In this document: positions 1-11,510 of the stretch, one piece after another
Layout: every line of letters begins with the position of its first letter
How positions within the stretch are numbered: the stretch's first letter is position 1
Assembly: GCA_016285345.1 (NCBI GenBank)
Contig: JAEEQN010000028.1
Location: forward strand, 1 to 42,200
Source: Victivallales bacterium
Lineage (GTDB): Bacteria; Verrucomicrobiota; Lentisphaeria; Victivallales; UBA1829
DNA: 42,200 bases
Reading direction: 5' to 3'
The notes under the pieces: generated by a model
The model's input: the letters and a program-made list of their open reading frames with translations, nothing else
What the model was told of the DNA's origin: nothing
The model's database searches: none
Position numbers and translations under genes: made by a program

Positions 1-164
1 GGCTGAACCTGACCGGCAGCCGCGCCGCCGGCACCGCCGCGGCCTGCGCCGCCACGATTGCCACGGGCACCGCCGCGGCCTGCGCCGCCGTTACCTTGTC
101 CCTGCGCAAAAGCAACACTGCCCGTAAGGGCCAGCGCCAGGATAGCAACTGTCATCTTGTTCAT
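1..164 (-). CDS. Secreted Gly/Arg-rich repeat protein (5' part only)
   Basis: The first 54 codons are visible; the gene runs off the left edge of the window. The start ATG lies behind a good GAAAGGAAC ribosome site. Residues 1-20 form a signal peptide (MNKMT, a hydrophobic run, then AFA-Q), so the protein is probably exported. After the cleavage site the sequence is almost only Gly, Ala, Arg and Asn, with the unit GGAGRGGA occurring twice. The family is not recognised. Such low-complexity secreted tails can be surface, matrix or nucleic-acid-binding proteins, but nothing here decides between them. The tRNA-Leu gene lies upstream on the same strand, with a terminator-like hairpin between. Confidence 0.7.
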   Translation of the reverse strand, partial: MNKMTVAILALALTGSVAFAQGQGNGGAGRGGARGNRGGAGRGGAGGAAAGQVQ

Positions 165-265
165 AGTTCCGTTCCTTTCAAAAATGTATTTGGTTTGGTT
201 AGTTGTAATGCGAGGTATCGCTACAGATTAACGAAACCTTTTTGCGTTTTATTGTGTATTCCGCC

Positions 266-294
266 AAAAAAAAGCTGTTTTTTAGAGCTTTTTT
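266..294 (-). terminator. Hairpin terminator behind tRNA-Leu
   Basis: Read on the minus strand, AAAAAAGCT and AGCTTTTTT form a stem around a 9-base loop, and T's follow. It lies downstream of tRNA-Leu and upstream of the Gly-rich protein gene, so it probably ends the tRNA transcript. Confidence 0.55.
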
Positions 295-347
295 CGTTTT
301 TCGGTTTTATCCATTCAGTTTTATGTGTTTTTTATCTTCAGGCCAAG

Positions 348-426
348 TGCCCGGGGCGGGACTCGAACCCGCATGGTTGCCCGACAGATTTTAAGTCTGT
401 TGCGTCTGCCATTTCGCCACCCGGGC
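348..426 (-). tRNA. tRNA-Leu (anticodon UAA)
   Basis: The acceptor arms GCCCGGG/CCCGGGC pair perfectly and the discriminator base is A. The anticodon stem ACAGA/TCTGT holds the loop CTTAAAA, giving anticodon TAA. The T arm is GCGGG-TTCGAGT-CCCGC. The variable arm is about 11 bases, longer than a class I arm, as expected for leucine. CCA is not encoded (CTT follows the discriminator), so it must be added after transcription. Confidence 0.95.
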
Positions 427-439
427 GCGATTTTCTATA

Positions 440-467
440 AATGTAGCACTGCGCATGGAAAAATCAA
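440..467 (-). promoter_or_regulatory. Promoter of tRNA-Leu
   Basis: On the minus strand, TTGATT (462-467), a 16-base spacer and TACATT (440-445). This is the same form as the other promoters in the window and sits about 14 bases before the tRNA 5' end. Confidence 0.6.
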
Positions 468-691
468 GAGCTTTTCGTAATTCCAAATGTTTTTTTTTAG
501 GGAAAGCTTGCTGTTGTTTTAGGTTTTAAATCACTTTTTCTTGTTTTTGGCTTTTTTCGCCTGTTTCCGTGCATATTCAAAACCGATTTGGGACAGGGGC
601 ATTCTCCATGCAACAACGAAAAAACCGCCATATCTAAAACACTTCCTTTCTTGTTCAGATCCGCAAATCACAAAAAAGAGAGCAGGCCGGG

Positions 692-720
692 TTGAAAAAT
701 GCGTGCATGGGGGATATGTT
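692..720 (+). promoter_or_regulatory. Promoter of the nucleotidase-lipoprotein-glycosyltransferase operon
   Basis: TTGAAA (692-697), 17 bases, TATGTT (715-720). The predicted transcript start is about 65 bases before the TTG start codon. The remaining bases between 468 and 690 show no convincing gene or repeat. Confidence 0.45.
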
Positions 721-792
721 ATTTAGGAAATATTTTCGCGCCCGCGCATATTCGCCGCTGTTCAACCTGCCGTAAAACACAAGGATCCGACG

Positions 793-2286
793 TTGCACAA
801 GATTCTCGCCTTTTTTCTGCTGATCGTTCTCTCCGGCATGTTTCATCCGGTTTTGGACGCTGCGCCGAAGAGACTTACGATCCTTCAAACGACCGACATC
901 CACGGAGCAATCGGAGACGAAAAGAGTCCGGGACTGCTCCAGATCGCCGGAGCCGCCGAGCATATCAAGCCCGACCTCTGGATCGACTGCGGCGACCTCA
1001 CGCAGGGGTCTTTTTCGTCTACGATCGACGACGGCGCGTCCATGGTGGAGGGGATGAACATGGCCGGGTGCGACGTCTGGGTGCCGGGCAACCACGATTT
1101 CGACTATGGTGTTGAGACACTTGCAAAACACATCGATATTTTTCGCGGGACGTCGCTGGCGGCCAACATGAAGTCGAACGTGTTTCCGATGAAAACCGCC
1201 GCATGGAAGATGTTCGAGCGGCAGGGCGTGAAAATCGCCGTGATCGGCATCGTGCCGCCGTATCTCGGGCTTTGGATCGAACCGGGAAAACTGACCGGAC
1301 TTGAACTGGAATCGCCGGATGCCGCGCTTGAACGCGTCATGCCGGAGGTCATGGCGGCGAAACCGGACGTGATCGTGCTCGCCATTCATCTGGGCGAGTT
1401 CATCGCGGGCCGTCTCAACCCGGACGGCAAACTCCGCGGCATGGCCTCGCTGTCCGCGCAATTCCCGCAGATCGACCTGATCCTGGCGGGCCATTCGCAC
1501 CAGACGGAACCGGGAAAACGGCTGTATCCGGGCGCGTGGTTCGTGCAGGCACCGCCGCTCGGAGCCGGATGCGCACAGATCACGGTCGAGGTCGATCCCG
1601 CCGCGAAAGGCGACAAAGTATTGTCCGTAACCTCGAAAATCATCGAGGGCAAGGGGCAGCCGGAATCGAAGAAACCGCTCCCGATCCTCGATCCGATTCG
1701 GAAACAGGCCGCCGAAACCGGACGCAAACCCGTCGCGAAGCTCGATTTCGAGCTGGAACCGATGAAAAACGGGATGAAACCGAACCGTCTGGCTGAGCTG
1801 ATCTGTCTCGCCATGACGGAGGCGACCGGAGCGGACGCGGCGTTCTCCGGGACGCTGTCGAACTACAAGGTGTCACCGGGGACTTTGAACGAACGCGAAC
1901 TTTTCCTGCTGGCACCGTATACGGACTCCATCGAAGTGCGGAGCCTTTCTCCAGCCCAGATACGGACGATCCTGCGCGAGCTCGAAACGAAACAGAAAAC
2001 GGCGGACTGCATGATGTACACAGGATTTACTACGCCGGAAGGTATCGACGGTGCGCTTGTGCTGGGCGAAACGGGGAAACCGATCCCCGAAACGGGCCGG
2101 ATCAAGGTCGCATTCAACACCTACGACGCGCACGGCGCGGGCGGCCGCTATCCGAAGCTCAAGGAAATCGTGGAATCGGTCAAGCCGCCGAAGTCCAAAC
2201 CGGAAGCTGACATCCGCGATGCCCTGCGCAACTGTCTTCAGAAGCACTACCCTGTTCAAAATACCACATCCGGGAGGAAACCATGA
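793..2286 (+). CDS. Exported 5'-nucleotidase / metallophosphatase family protein
   Basis: A 497-residue protein of the UshA/5'-nucleotidase family, which hydrolyses nucleotides or related phosphoesters with two metal ions outside the cytoplasm. An N-terminal signal peptide (about 1-23) precedes the calcineurin-like domain. Its metal motifs are visible: TTDIHG (33-38), IDCGDLTQG (64-72), GNHDFD (99-104) and AGHSHQ (232-237). The C-terminal half has the 5'-nucleotidase substrate-binding domain, ending in a YDAHGAGGRYP stretch. The start is TTG, set by AAGGA at 781-785, which leaves a normal spacing. The stop overlaps the next start as ATGA, so the two genes are translationally coupled. Substrate cannot be told from sequence; nucleotides, UDP-sugars and other phosphoesters are all possible. 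Confidence 0.9.
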   Translation: MHKILAFFLLIVLSGMFHPVLDAAPKRLTILQTTDIHGAIGDEKSPGLLQIAGAAEHIKPDLWIDCGDLTQGSFSSTIDDGASMVEGMNMAGCDVWVPGNHDFDYGVETLAKHIDIFRGTSLAANMKSNVFPMKTAAWKMFERQGVKIAVIGIVPPYLGLWIEPGKLTGLELESPDAALERVMPEVMAAKPDVIVLAIHLGEFIAGRLNPDGKLRGMASLSAQFPQIDLILAGHSHQTEPGKRLYPGAWFVQAPPLGAGCAQITVEVDPAAKGDKVLSVTSKIIEGKGQPESKKPLPILDPIRKQAAETGRKPVAKLDFELEPMKNGMKPNRLAELICLAMTEATGADAAFSGTLSNYKVSPGTLNERELFLLAPYTDSIEVRSLSPAQIRTILRELETKQKTADCMMYTGFTTPEGIDGALVLGETGKPIPETGRIKVAFNTYDAHGAGGRYPKLKEIVESVKPPKSKPEADIRDALRNCLQKHYPVQNTTSGRKP

Positions 2287-2816
2287 AAGTGCGAATCCTG
2301 ATCTTTTTTTTCGTTTCCCTGACCGTCGTCCTGAGCGCATGCCGTTCGACCGATGAGGTCTACGATCCGTTCTTCCAGCCGACCGAGGCCGACAAGCTCA
2401 CGAAGGAAGAAACCGAAAGCATCATCTGGCATGCCAAGAATTTTATCTCATCCAACAAAAGCCTCCGCCTCGGGAAAAAACACCGGCAGATGATCCAGGA
2501 CAACGAACCGGTAACACGCATCGTTTACAGCGGGAAAAAACATGGCCGGATCGAGCTTGAATGGCCGATCTCGTCCGACACCGTGGTCCTGCTCTCCTCG
2601 CGCGGCGACCTGCTGTCCAAACGCCAGCCGTGGGTGCTTGAGATTCTGTCCGGCAAACAGACGGGCGGCCTGAGCGACGCCGAGCTCGAACAGTGGCGGA
2701 ACGTCGACACGGCGGACGAGTTCGAAGACGACGATGCGGGCAGCGCGTGGGAAACGCTGGGCGTGGAACCGATTCCGGTCATCGAAGACAAAACAGAAGA
2801 CAAGAAGGAGAAATAA
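2283..2816 (+). CDS. Predicted lipoprotein of unknown function
   Basis: A 177-residue protein with a lipoprotein signal: hydrophobic residues 5-16 followed by the lipobox LSAC (Cys20). It should therefore be lipidated and anchored to a membrane facing the periplasm. The mature part is charged, with a Lys/Glu/Asp-rich C-terminus, and no known domain was recognised. It starts within the stop codon of the nucleotidase gene (ATGA), and the glycosyltransferase gene follows after 4 bases, so all three form one operon. Confidence 0.75.
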   Translation: MKVRILIFFFVSLTVVLSACRSTDEVYDPFFQPTEADKLTKEETESIIWHAKNFISSNKSLRLGKKHRQMIQDNEPVTRIVYSGKKHGRIELEWPISSDTVVLLSSRGDLLSKRQPWVLEILSGKQTGGLSDAELEQWRNVDTADEFEDDDAGSAWETLGVEPIPVIEDKTEDKKEK

Positions 2817-2820
2817 TACT

Positions 2821-5701
<2,881 letters not shown>

Positions 5702-5744
5702 TTCGAAGCGCCGACAGGGCAACGACACCGCAGGAGGGGGCGTC

Positions 5745-6962
5745 ATGGCGGAAAAAAAGAAGAAACGGCGCCGGCTTTCCGGGACCGAATACGAACAGCA
5801 GAAAAACGAGGAAACGAACGCGCAGATCCTGCGTGCCGCGATCGGCCGTTTCTTCGCGCGATTCGACCTTATGCAGATCATTCCGCTGGCGCTTCTTCTG
5901 ACCATCGGCATGTGCTTCGTCCACAGCACCGGCCAGCAGGTCGGCGGACACCACATTGAGCTGTTCAGCCGCCAGTGCGTTTATCTGGCGGTCGGGCTGG
6001 CGCTCTGGTTCATGTTCATCATGATGGATTACCGTTGGATCGGGCTTTCCTCCGTGGTATTCTATCCGGCGGTCATAGCAATCCTTGTGCTTGTGCTCGC
6101 GATCGGGCCGGTCCGCAACAATACCAAACGCTGGATCGACGTCGGTCCGGTCAGTCTTCAGCCGTCCGAACTCGGCAAGATGGCCGTGCTGTTCGCCGTC
6201 GCATGGCTGGCTTCGCTGAAACGCGTCAACATCAACAAGATATGGTGGCTCGGCCTGGTCGCGATCCTGACCGTGATCCCGTTCTTCCTGATCTACAAGG
6301 AACCCGACCTGGGGACAGCCATCGTGCTGATCCCGCTCACCGCGGCCATCCTGTTCGCCGCCAATCTGCGCTGGATATACATCGCCGTCATCGCCGTTTT
6401 CTGCATCGGCGGCCCCATCATCGCCTACAACAGCCCGATCCTGAAAAACTACCAGAAAAAACGCATCGACATGTTCATAAACCCCGAAGGCGACCGTTAC
6501 GGCGGCGGCTGGAACGTGATCCAGGCGGAGATCGCGGTCGGCACTGGCGGCATGACGGGCAAAGGCTACCGCCAGGGTACGCACACCATGCTCGGCTACC
6601 TGCCGCCGAAAGTCGCCGACTCCGACTTCATTTTCCCCGTCATCGCCGAGGAAACCGGATTCGCGGGCACGTTCTCCCTGATTCTGCTTTATGGATTGCT
6701 GTTGTTTTCCATCCTGCGGACGGCGCTGCTGGCGTCCGACCTCTTCGGACGGTATCTGTGTGTCGGCATCGCGGCCATCCTCATGACGCATGTTTTTATT
6801 AACATCGGCATGTGCATCCGTCTGGTCCCCGTGACCGGATTGCCGCTGCCGTTTATCAGTTACGGCGGCACATTCCTCGTGGCCATGCTGTGTTATCTCG
6901 GCATCGCGCAGAGCGTCTACGCGCACCGGAACGACCCGTCAAGGCTGGATCTGAACAACTGA
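5745..6962 (+). CDS. rodA: RodA-type SEDS peptidoglycan glycosyltransferase
   Basis: A 405-residue, roughly ten-span SEDS protein that polymerises lipid II into glycan strands with a class B penicillin-binding protein during elongation. Diagnostic motifs are RWIDVGPVSLQPSEL (129-143), KEPDLGTA (185-192), the GYLPPKVADSDFIF stretch and TGLPLPFISYGG. The catalytic Asp of RodA corresponds to Asp294 in DSDFIF. A basic Lys/Arg-rich cytoplasmic tail precedes the first span. RodA is preferred over FtsW because of the QGTHTMLGYLPPKVADSDFIF pattern, but FtsW is not fully excluded. An AGGAGG site sits just before the ATG. No mreBCD or PBP2 gene is nearby. Confidence 0.88.
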   Translation: MAEKKKKRRRLSGTEYEQQKNEETNAQILRAAIGRFFARFDLMQIIPLALLLTIGMCFVHSTGQQVGGHHIELFSRQCVYLAVGLALWFMFIMMDYRWIGLSSVVFYPAVIAILVLVLAIGPVRNNTKRWIDVGPVSLQPSELGKMAVLFAVAWLASLKRVNINKIWWLGLVAILTVIPFFLIYKEPDLGTAIVLIPLTAAILFAANLRWIYIAVIAVFCIGGPIIAYNSPILKNYQKKRIDMFINPEGDRYGGGWNVIQAEIAVGTGGMTGKGYRQGTHTMLGYLPPKVADSDFIFPVIAEETGFAGTFSLILLYGLLLFSILRTALLASDLFGRYLCVGIAAILMTHVFINIGMCIRLVPVTGLPLPFISYGGTFLVAMLCYLGIAQSVYAHRNDPSRLDLNN

Positions 6963-7041
6963 TCCATTCTTTCTTTTAATCTGCTTGAAACAAGGAAGTT
7001 GCCATTCTATTTGTCAGATTTGACGGATTGACGGATGGAAA

Positions 7042-7058
7042 TGACGGATACACCGTCA
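7042..7058. terminator. Small hairpin between convergent genes
   Basis: TGACGG-ATACA-CCGTCA lies in the 108-base gap between the ends of rodA and the FGE-like gene. The stem is only 6 bp with no clear T-run. Direct TGACGGAT repeats lie beside it (7021-7050). Confidence 0.25.
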
Positions 7059-7070
7059 ATTCCTTGATTT

Positions 7071-8402
7071 TCAGCGAATTTCGCACGCAAGGACGGGACG
7101 GAACCCGACCGCCGTGTCGCTCTCGTTCGGCGGCATGAAAAAGCGGTATGCCGAACGCAGTTTTTTCGGATCCATGCCCCAGTCGCCGCCGCGGATCACA
7201 CGGCACGCAGTCTCGGTGGTCCAGGTGCCCGCGTCAAACGGACGGTACCGCGTGAACCCGACGCTGACCGGGTCGCGTTTGACGGAATCCGCGCCCGCCA
7301 TCGCGGGATCGGAATACGCCTTCGGGTCGTACCAGTCGTAACACCATTCGGCGGCGTTGCCGGACATGTCGTAAAGCCCCCAGGCATTCGGCTGAAAACT
7401 CCCGGCGGGGGCGGCGACGCGGTGTCCGTCGTCGTCCGCGGCCCCGGAAATCGGCGGCAGCCGCCACTGGAACCGTTCGGCTGATTTGAAATCCAGCCCG
7501 TTCGCATACTTCGCGCCCTCGTTCCCGAACTCGTCCCCCCAGTAATAATTGGTCGACGTCCCTGCGCGGCAGGCGTATTCCCATTCTGCCTCGGTAGGCA
7601 GGCGGTATTCGTATCCGGACGGCAGACGTCCGGCGGCGCGTTCGAGCTCCGTGAGCTTGCGGCAGTACATGACGGCCTGGTCCCAGCGCACGCGGACGGC
7701 GGGCTGCGACGGAAGATTGAGGCGGAAATCGCCCCATTTGGACGAATTGAAACCGGGGATCAGCATCTGGATTTGCCGGTTCGTGACCTCGGTCCGCGCG
7801 ATCCAGAAGGGATGTGTGATCGTGATTTCGCGGACAGGCATCTCGTTGTCCATCGACCCGCCCATTCTGAACTTGCCGGCCGGGATTCCGACCATGTCGA
7901 GGTACGCCGACGGCACGATGAAATCCGCGCCGGGCTGTTCCGCTTCGGGGGGCAGCGTTACGCTCGCGAGACGCGCGATCTCAGAGGCATCGCGCCGGTT
8001 GGCCTGTTCGGCGTCATGGAGCTCATTCCGGGGCAGGAGCGGCATTACATTTTCGGCACGGACATTCATGATGCGGACCAGGAGCGCCGCGCGGTCATGC
8101 GGCGAAAGCGAAGATTCGGCGAGGTCGGATTCGAGCTTGGCGAGATTCCGTTTCGCCTCGGCCAGACGTTTCGCTATCGCGCCGGATTCCGCGCGCCAGG
8201 AAATGACGCTGTACGCAAGGAACGCCCCGACGCAGAGCACGAACAGCACCATGAATATCTTGAAAATGCGCATCTTCGCCTCCTCGTGCTGGAGTTCAGC
8301 GCGGAGACGCATCGTGCTTGCGCCGGTGCTTCCGGGCGGAAAGAACGGTTTCGCCTTGCCGGAAGCGGCGGGGCGGGATGTATCGTCGGATTTCGGATTC
8401 AT
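7071..8402 (-). CDS. Membrane-anchored formylglycine-generating-enzyme-fold protein, probably not a sulfatase activator
   Basis: A 443-residue protein. Residues about 45-68 form one transmembrane span, residues 70-97 a charged coiled coil, and the C-terminal half an FGE-sulfatase (SUMF1) domain. That domain shows YRLPTEAEWEYACRAGT, LYDMSGNAAEWCYDWY, a RVIRGGDW stretch and terminal VGFRPV. True formylglycine-generating enzymes carry a cysteine pair near the C-terminal Arg-Ser-Tyr segment. Here that segment reads KLRSAYRFFMPPNES with no Cys. A structural, binding or signalling role is therefore more likely than sulfatase maturation. The start at MNPKSDD is preferred because the likely promoter (8468-8496) lies inside a longer upstream reading frame. 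The gene is divergent from mnmG. Confidence 0.82.
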   Translation of the reverse strand: MNPKSDDTSRPAASGKAKPFFPPGSTGASTMRLRAELQHEEAKMRIFKIFMVLFVLCVGAFLAYSVISWRAESGAIAKRLAEAKRNLAKLESDLAESSLSPHDRAALLVRIMNVRAENVMPLLPRNELHDAEQANRRDASEIARLASVTLPPEAEQPGADFIVPSAYLDMVGIPAGKFRMGGSMDNEMPVREITITHPFWIARTEVTNRQIQMLIPGFNSSKWGDFRLNLPSQPAVRVRWDQAVMYCRKLTELERAAGRLPSGYEYRLPTEAEWEYACRAGTSTNYYWGDEFGNEGAKYANGLDFKSAERFQWRLPPISGAADDDGHRVAAPAGSFQPNAWGLYDMSGNAAEWCYDWYDPKAYSDPAMAGADSVKRDPVSVGFTRYRPFDAGTWTTETACRVIRGGDWGMDPKKLRSAYRFFMPPNESDTAVGFRPVLACEIR

Positions 8403-8467
8403 GTTTGAGAAGCCTTGTTGAGCCGTGAACGTGAGGAAGCGGGCGGTGTTGCGTCGTCCGCAGGGGT

Positions 8468-8496
8468 AATATAGCACAAAAACAGAAAAAAATCGA
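8468..8496 (-). promoter_or_regulatory. Probable promoter of the FGE-like gene
   Basis: On the minus strand TATATT (8468-8473), preceded by TGC, with a weak TCGATT about 17 bases upstream. It lies back to back with the mnmG promoter. Confidence 0.4.
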
Positions 8497-8505
8497 ATGA
8501 AAAAG

Positions 8506-8534
8506 ATGAAAAAACGGGGATTATGCTGTATATT
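8506..8534 (+). promoter_or_regulatory. Promoter of mnmG
   Basis: ATGAAA (8506-8511), 17 bases, TATATT (8529-8534). Transcription would start near 8541. This rules out the in-frame start at 8497 and supports the ATG at 8572. Confidence 0.5.
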
Positions 8535-8571
8535 GTATGCTGGACTATGTTTTATAACCGGATCCGGATCT

Positions 8572-10458
8572 ATGGAAAACTCGTTTGACGTCATCGTGAT
8601 CGGCGGAGGTCATGCCGCCTGTGAAGCCGCGGCGGCCTCCGCGCGGCTCGGCGCGCCGACCCTGATGCTCACCATGAATCTGGATCACATCGCGCAGATG
8701 AGCTGCAATCCGTGCATCGGCGGCATCGCGAAGGGACACCTCGTGCGCGAGATCGACGCCCTCGGCGGCCTCATGGGAAAGATCGCCGACGCCGCGTCCA
8801 TCCAGTTCCGCATGCTCAACCGGGCGAAGGGCCCCGCCGTATGGTCCCCGCGCGCCCAGTGCGACAAGACCTGCTATCAGCGCGCGATGAAGCACATGCT
8901 CGAGCTGACGCCGAACCTCACGATCCGCCAGGAGGAGGCGGTCGATTTCGTCACGGACGGCGATGCCGTCGCGGGAGTCGTCACGCGCCTCGGAAACACA
9001 TACAAATGCAAAGCCGTCGTCGTGGCGACGGGGACGTTCCTGCACGGCCTGCTTCACTACGGGCTCACGCATTTCTCCGGGGGGCGTTCCGGCGATCCCG
9101 CCTCGGACCTGCTGCCGGAAGCCATCCGCGACCGCCTTGGACTGAAGATGGGCCGCCTCAAGACCGGCACGCCGCCGCGCGTGCTCGGCAGTTCCGTGGA
9201 TTTCAGCCGCATGGACGTTCAGCCGTCGGACACCGACCTGGAGGAACATTTCTCGCATTTCGGCATTGAGGACGTCACGCCGCAGGTGAGCGAACACAAC
9301 CTGGACTGCCGCATCACGTGGACCACCACCGCCACGGCCGACCTCGTTCGCGCCAACCTCGACAAAGCCCCGATGTACAACGGCCTGATCGAGGGCATCG
9401 GCACGCGCTACTGCCCCTCGTTCGAGGACAAGGTCGTGCGGTTCCCCGACCACGAACGCCACCTCATCTACCTGGAACCCGAGGGCGAGGCCACCGACGA
9501 ATACTACGTGAACGGGATTTCGACCAGTCTGCCGCCCGAAGTGCAGGAGGGCATGCTGCGTTCCATCCCCGGCCTCGAACACGTCCGCTTTCTGCGCTAC
9601 GCCTACGCCATTGAATACGATTATGTCGAACCCGCCCAGATGGACCGCACGTTCGCCGTGCGCGCCTGGCGAGGGCTGTACCACGCAGGGCAGATCAACG
9701 GCACGAGCGGATACGAGGAGGCCGCCGCGCAGGGGCTCGCCGCCGGACTGAACGCCGCGCGGTTTGCCGCCGGGCTGGACGGCGTAGCGTTCGGACGCGA
9801 CGAAGCGTATCTGGGCGTGATGGCGGACGACCTGGTGACGAAGGAGATCAGGGAGCCGTACCGGATGTTCACCAGCCGCGCGGAATACCGGTTGAGGCTG
9901 AGGCAGGACAACGCCGACCTCAGATTGTGCCGGAAAGCCCATGAACTCGGATTGCTTTCCGACGCGGATTTCGACAAGTTCACGCGCTACGAAAACCGTC
10001 TGCTCGAACTCGAAGCCGCCGCACGCGCCGCATCCATGCCGGGAGGCGGGTCCGCGTGGGAACGTCTTCGCATCGCGCAGGGCGACCTGAACCTGAATGA
10101 GTTGCCCTTCGAGCCGGAACTGATCGGCCTTGACCTGAACGATCGCACCGACCGCCGCGCCGTCCGCGAGCTCGCGGTGCAGGCGCATTACGAGGGGTAT
10201 CTGCGGCAGGAGGAGGACTCCATCCGGCATCTGCACGGGCTTGAGGCGTGGGCGATTCCCTCCGACATAGATTATTCAACTCTCCCCGGCCTCAAAAACG
10301 AGACCCGCCTCAAACTCGCACGCATCCGGCCCGCCACGCTCGCGCAGGCATCGCGCATCGACGGCATGACTCCGGCGGAAATCGGACTTCTGCAGGTGCT
10401 GCTCGCCCGCAGGAAACGCGAACAGGAATCGAACGCGGAAAAGGATAAACGGCCATGA
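8572..10458 (+). CDS. mnmG: tRNA uridine-34 carboxymethylaminomethyl modification enzyme, FAD subunit
   Basis: A 628-residue protein, matching the usual MnmG (GidA) length of about 629. With MnmE it modifies U34 of certain tRNAs using FAD, tetrahydrofolate and NADH, in the cytoplasm. Evidence includes the FAD fold DVIVIGGGHAACEAA at the N-terminus, the MSCNPCIGGIAKGHLVREID block with the conserved CNPxxGG cysteine, GTFLHGL, the GQINGTSGYEEAAAQGL motif and the RAEYRLRLRQDNAD block. The start is taken at MENSFD because a promoter lies downstream of the longer alternative start and the N-terminus then matches the family. No mnmE is present. The stop overlaps the permease start (ATGA). Confidence 0.97.
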   Translation: MENSFDVIVIGGGHAACEAAAASARLGAPTLMLTMNLDHIAQMSCNPCIGGIAKGHLVREIDALGGLMGKIADAASIQFRMLNRAKGPAVWSPRAQCDKTCYQRAMKHMLELTPNLTIRQEEAVDFVTDGDAVAGVVTRLGNTYKCKAVVVATGTFLHGLLHYGLTHFSGGRSGDPASDLLPEAIRDRLGLKMGRLKTGTPPRVLGSSVDFSRMDVQPSDTDLEEHFSHFGIEDVTPQVSEHNLDCRITWTTTATADLVRANLDKAPMYNGLIEGIGTRYCPSFEDKVVRFPDHERHLIYLEPEGEATDEYYVNGISTSLPPEVQEGMLRSIPGLEHVRFLRYAYAIEYDYVEPAQMDRTFAVRAWRGLYHAGQINGTSGYEEAAAQGLAAGLNAARFAAGLDGVAFGRDEAYLGVMADDLVTKEIREPYRMFTSRAEYRLRLRQDNADLRLCRKAHELGLLSDADFDKFTRYENRLLELEAAARAASMPGGGSAWERLRIAQGDLNLNELPFEPELIGLDLNDRTDRRAVRELAVQAHYEGYLRQEEDSIRHLHGLEAWAIPSDIDYSTLPGLKNETRLKLARIRPATLAQASRIDGMTPAEIGLLQVLLARRKREQESNAEKDKRP

Positions 10459-11426
10459 GCGAAGAAGACGTTCATCCTAAGGAAAACGAAGTACGCCGTG
10501 AGCCCGGCGCATGGTCGCGTCTCTGGGCGATCCGCTACGCCCGCGTGCCGATCCTGATCTGCGCGTTGTTCTTCGTTTTCGCGCTCGGCTCGGAATGCTA
10601 CGCCATATACTGCAATAAAACCGGCACGACCCCCATTTACCAAGTTCAGAATCCCGAACTCCGCAACCACGCCCCGATGAAGGGGCACATCCTCGGGACA
10701 GACTACCTCGGCCGCGACGTGCTGCTTCGGGCGGTCTTCGCCACGCGCACCGCTGTGAAAGTCGGTATCGTGGCCTCGCTGATCTCGTCGGTAGTCGGCG
10801 TCGCACTGGGGCTGATCGGCGGGTATTACGGCGGTAAGACGGACGCGGTTGTCTTATGGATTTACAGCACGTTCGCGTCCATTCCCTCATTGTTGTTCAT
10901 TCTGGCGTTCGCCCTGCTCGTCTCGAAGGGCTTCCTCAGCGCGCCGCTCGAAGCCGCGTTTCAGGCGTTCAGCCGCGCCATGAACACGGAGCCGGGCATG
11001 ATGGCCGTTTACCTCGGGATCGGCCTCACCGGCTGGGTGCAGCTCTGCCGCGTGGTGCGCGCGGAAACGCTCCGCCTGAAGACGCGTCCCTACGTGACCG
11101 CCGCCCGTTCGCTCGGCGTGAACGACCGGGGCATTCTGCTCCGCCACATCCTGCCGAACCTGATGCACCTCGTGATCGTGTACTTCACCATGCGGTTCGC
11201 GTCCGCGGTGATGACCGAGGTGATCGTGAGCTATCTCGGCCTCGGCGTGAAGTTTGAGCCGAGCTGGGGACTGATGATTTCCAACGGACAGTCGCTTTTC
11301 TGGCGCGGCGCGTGGTGGGAGATCGCCGCCGCCACCGGATTCATGTTCGTGCTCGTGCTCGCGCTCAACATGACAGGCGACGCCCTGCGCGACGCCCTGG
11401 ATCCGCGCCACACATCAGGCAAATAA
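10455..11426 (+). CDS. OppC/DppC-type ABC transporter permease, lone subunit
   Basis: A 323-residue inner-membrane permease of the peptide/nickel (OppC/DppC) class. The N-terminal segment contains HILGTDYLGRD, the signature of OppC-type subunits. Five or six hydrophobic spans follow, and the cytoplasmic EAA-like loop, which contacts the ATPase, is seen around RSLGVNDRGILLRHILPN. Such permeases work with an OppB-type partner, two ATPases and a binding protein, none of which is in this window. Translation is coupled to mnmG by a 4-base overlap, so it is probably made with it. The substrate is unknown. Confidence 0.85.
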   Translation: MSEEDVHPKENEVRREPGAWSRLWAIRYARVPILICALFFVFALGSECYAIYCNKTGTTPIYQVQNPELRNHAPMKGHILGTDYLGRDVLLRAVFATRTAVKVGIVASLISSVVGVALGLIGGYYGGKTDAVVLWIYSTFASIPSLLFILAFALLVSKGFLSAPLEAAFQAFSRAMNTEPGMMAVYLGIGLTGWVQLCRVVRAETLRLKTRPYVTAARSLGVNDRGILLRHILPNLMHLVIVYFTMRFASAVMTEVIVSYLGLGVKFEPSWGLMISNGQSLFWRGAWWEIAAATGFMFVLVLALNMTGDALRDALDPRHTSGK

Positions 11427-11435
11427 TGACCCCAA

Positions 11436-11452
11436 CATGCCGATCCGGCATG
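11436..11452. terminator. Hairpin between convergent permease and methyltransferase genes
   Basis: CATGCCG-ATC-CGGCATG is a perfect 7-bp stem 10 bases after the permease stop. No long T-run follows on either strand, so its role as a two-way terminator is only plausible. Confidence 0.4.
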
Positions 11453-11510
11453 ACCTTCCTGATTGAATAGAGATTCCCTTCATCAAAAACGAAAAAAGCT
11501 TTTCCCCCGT

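Noticed and set aside
541..726. A 61-codon plus-strand frame before the nucleotidase gene
   Set aside because: No ribosome site, no family, and it overlaps the promoter of the nucleotidase operon.
8497..8571. Longer mnmG start at 8497
   Set aside because: A -10 box (8529-8534) lies within it, the added residues do not fit the family and the total would exceed the usual MnmG length.
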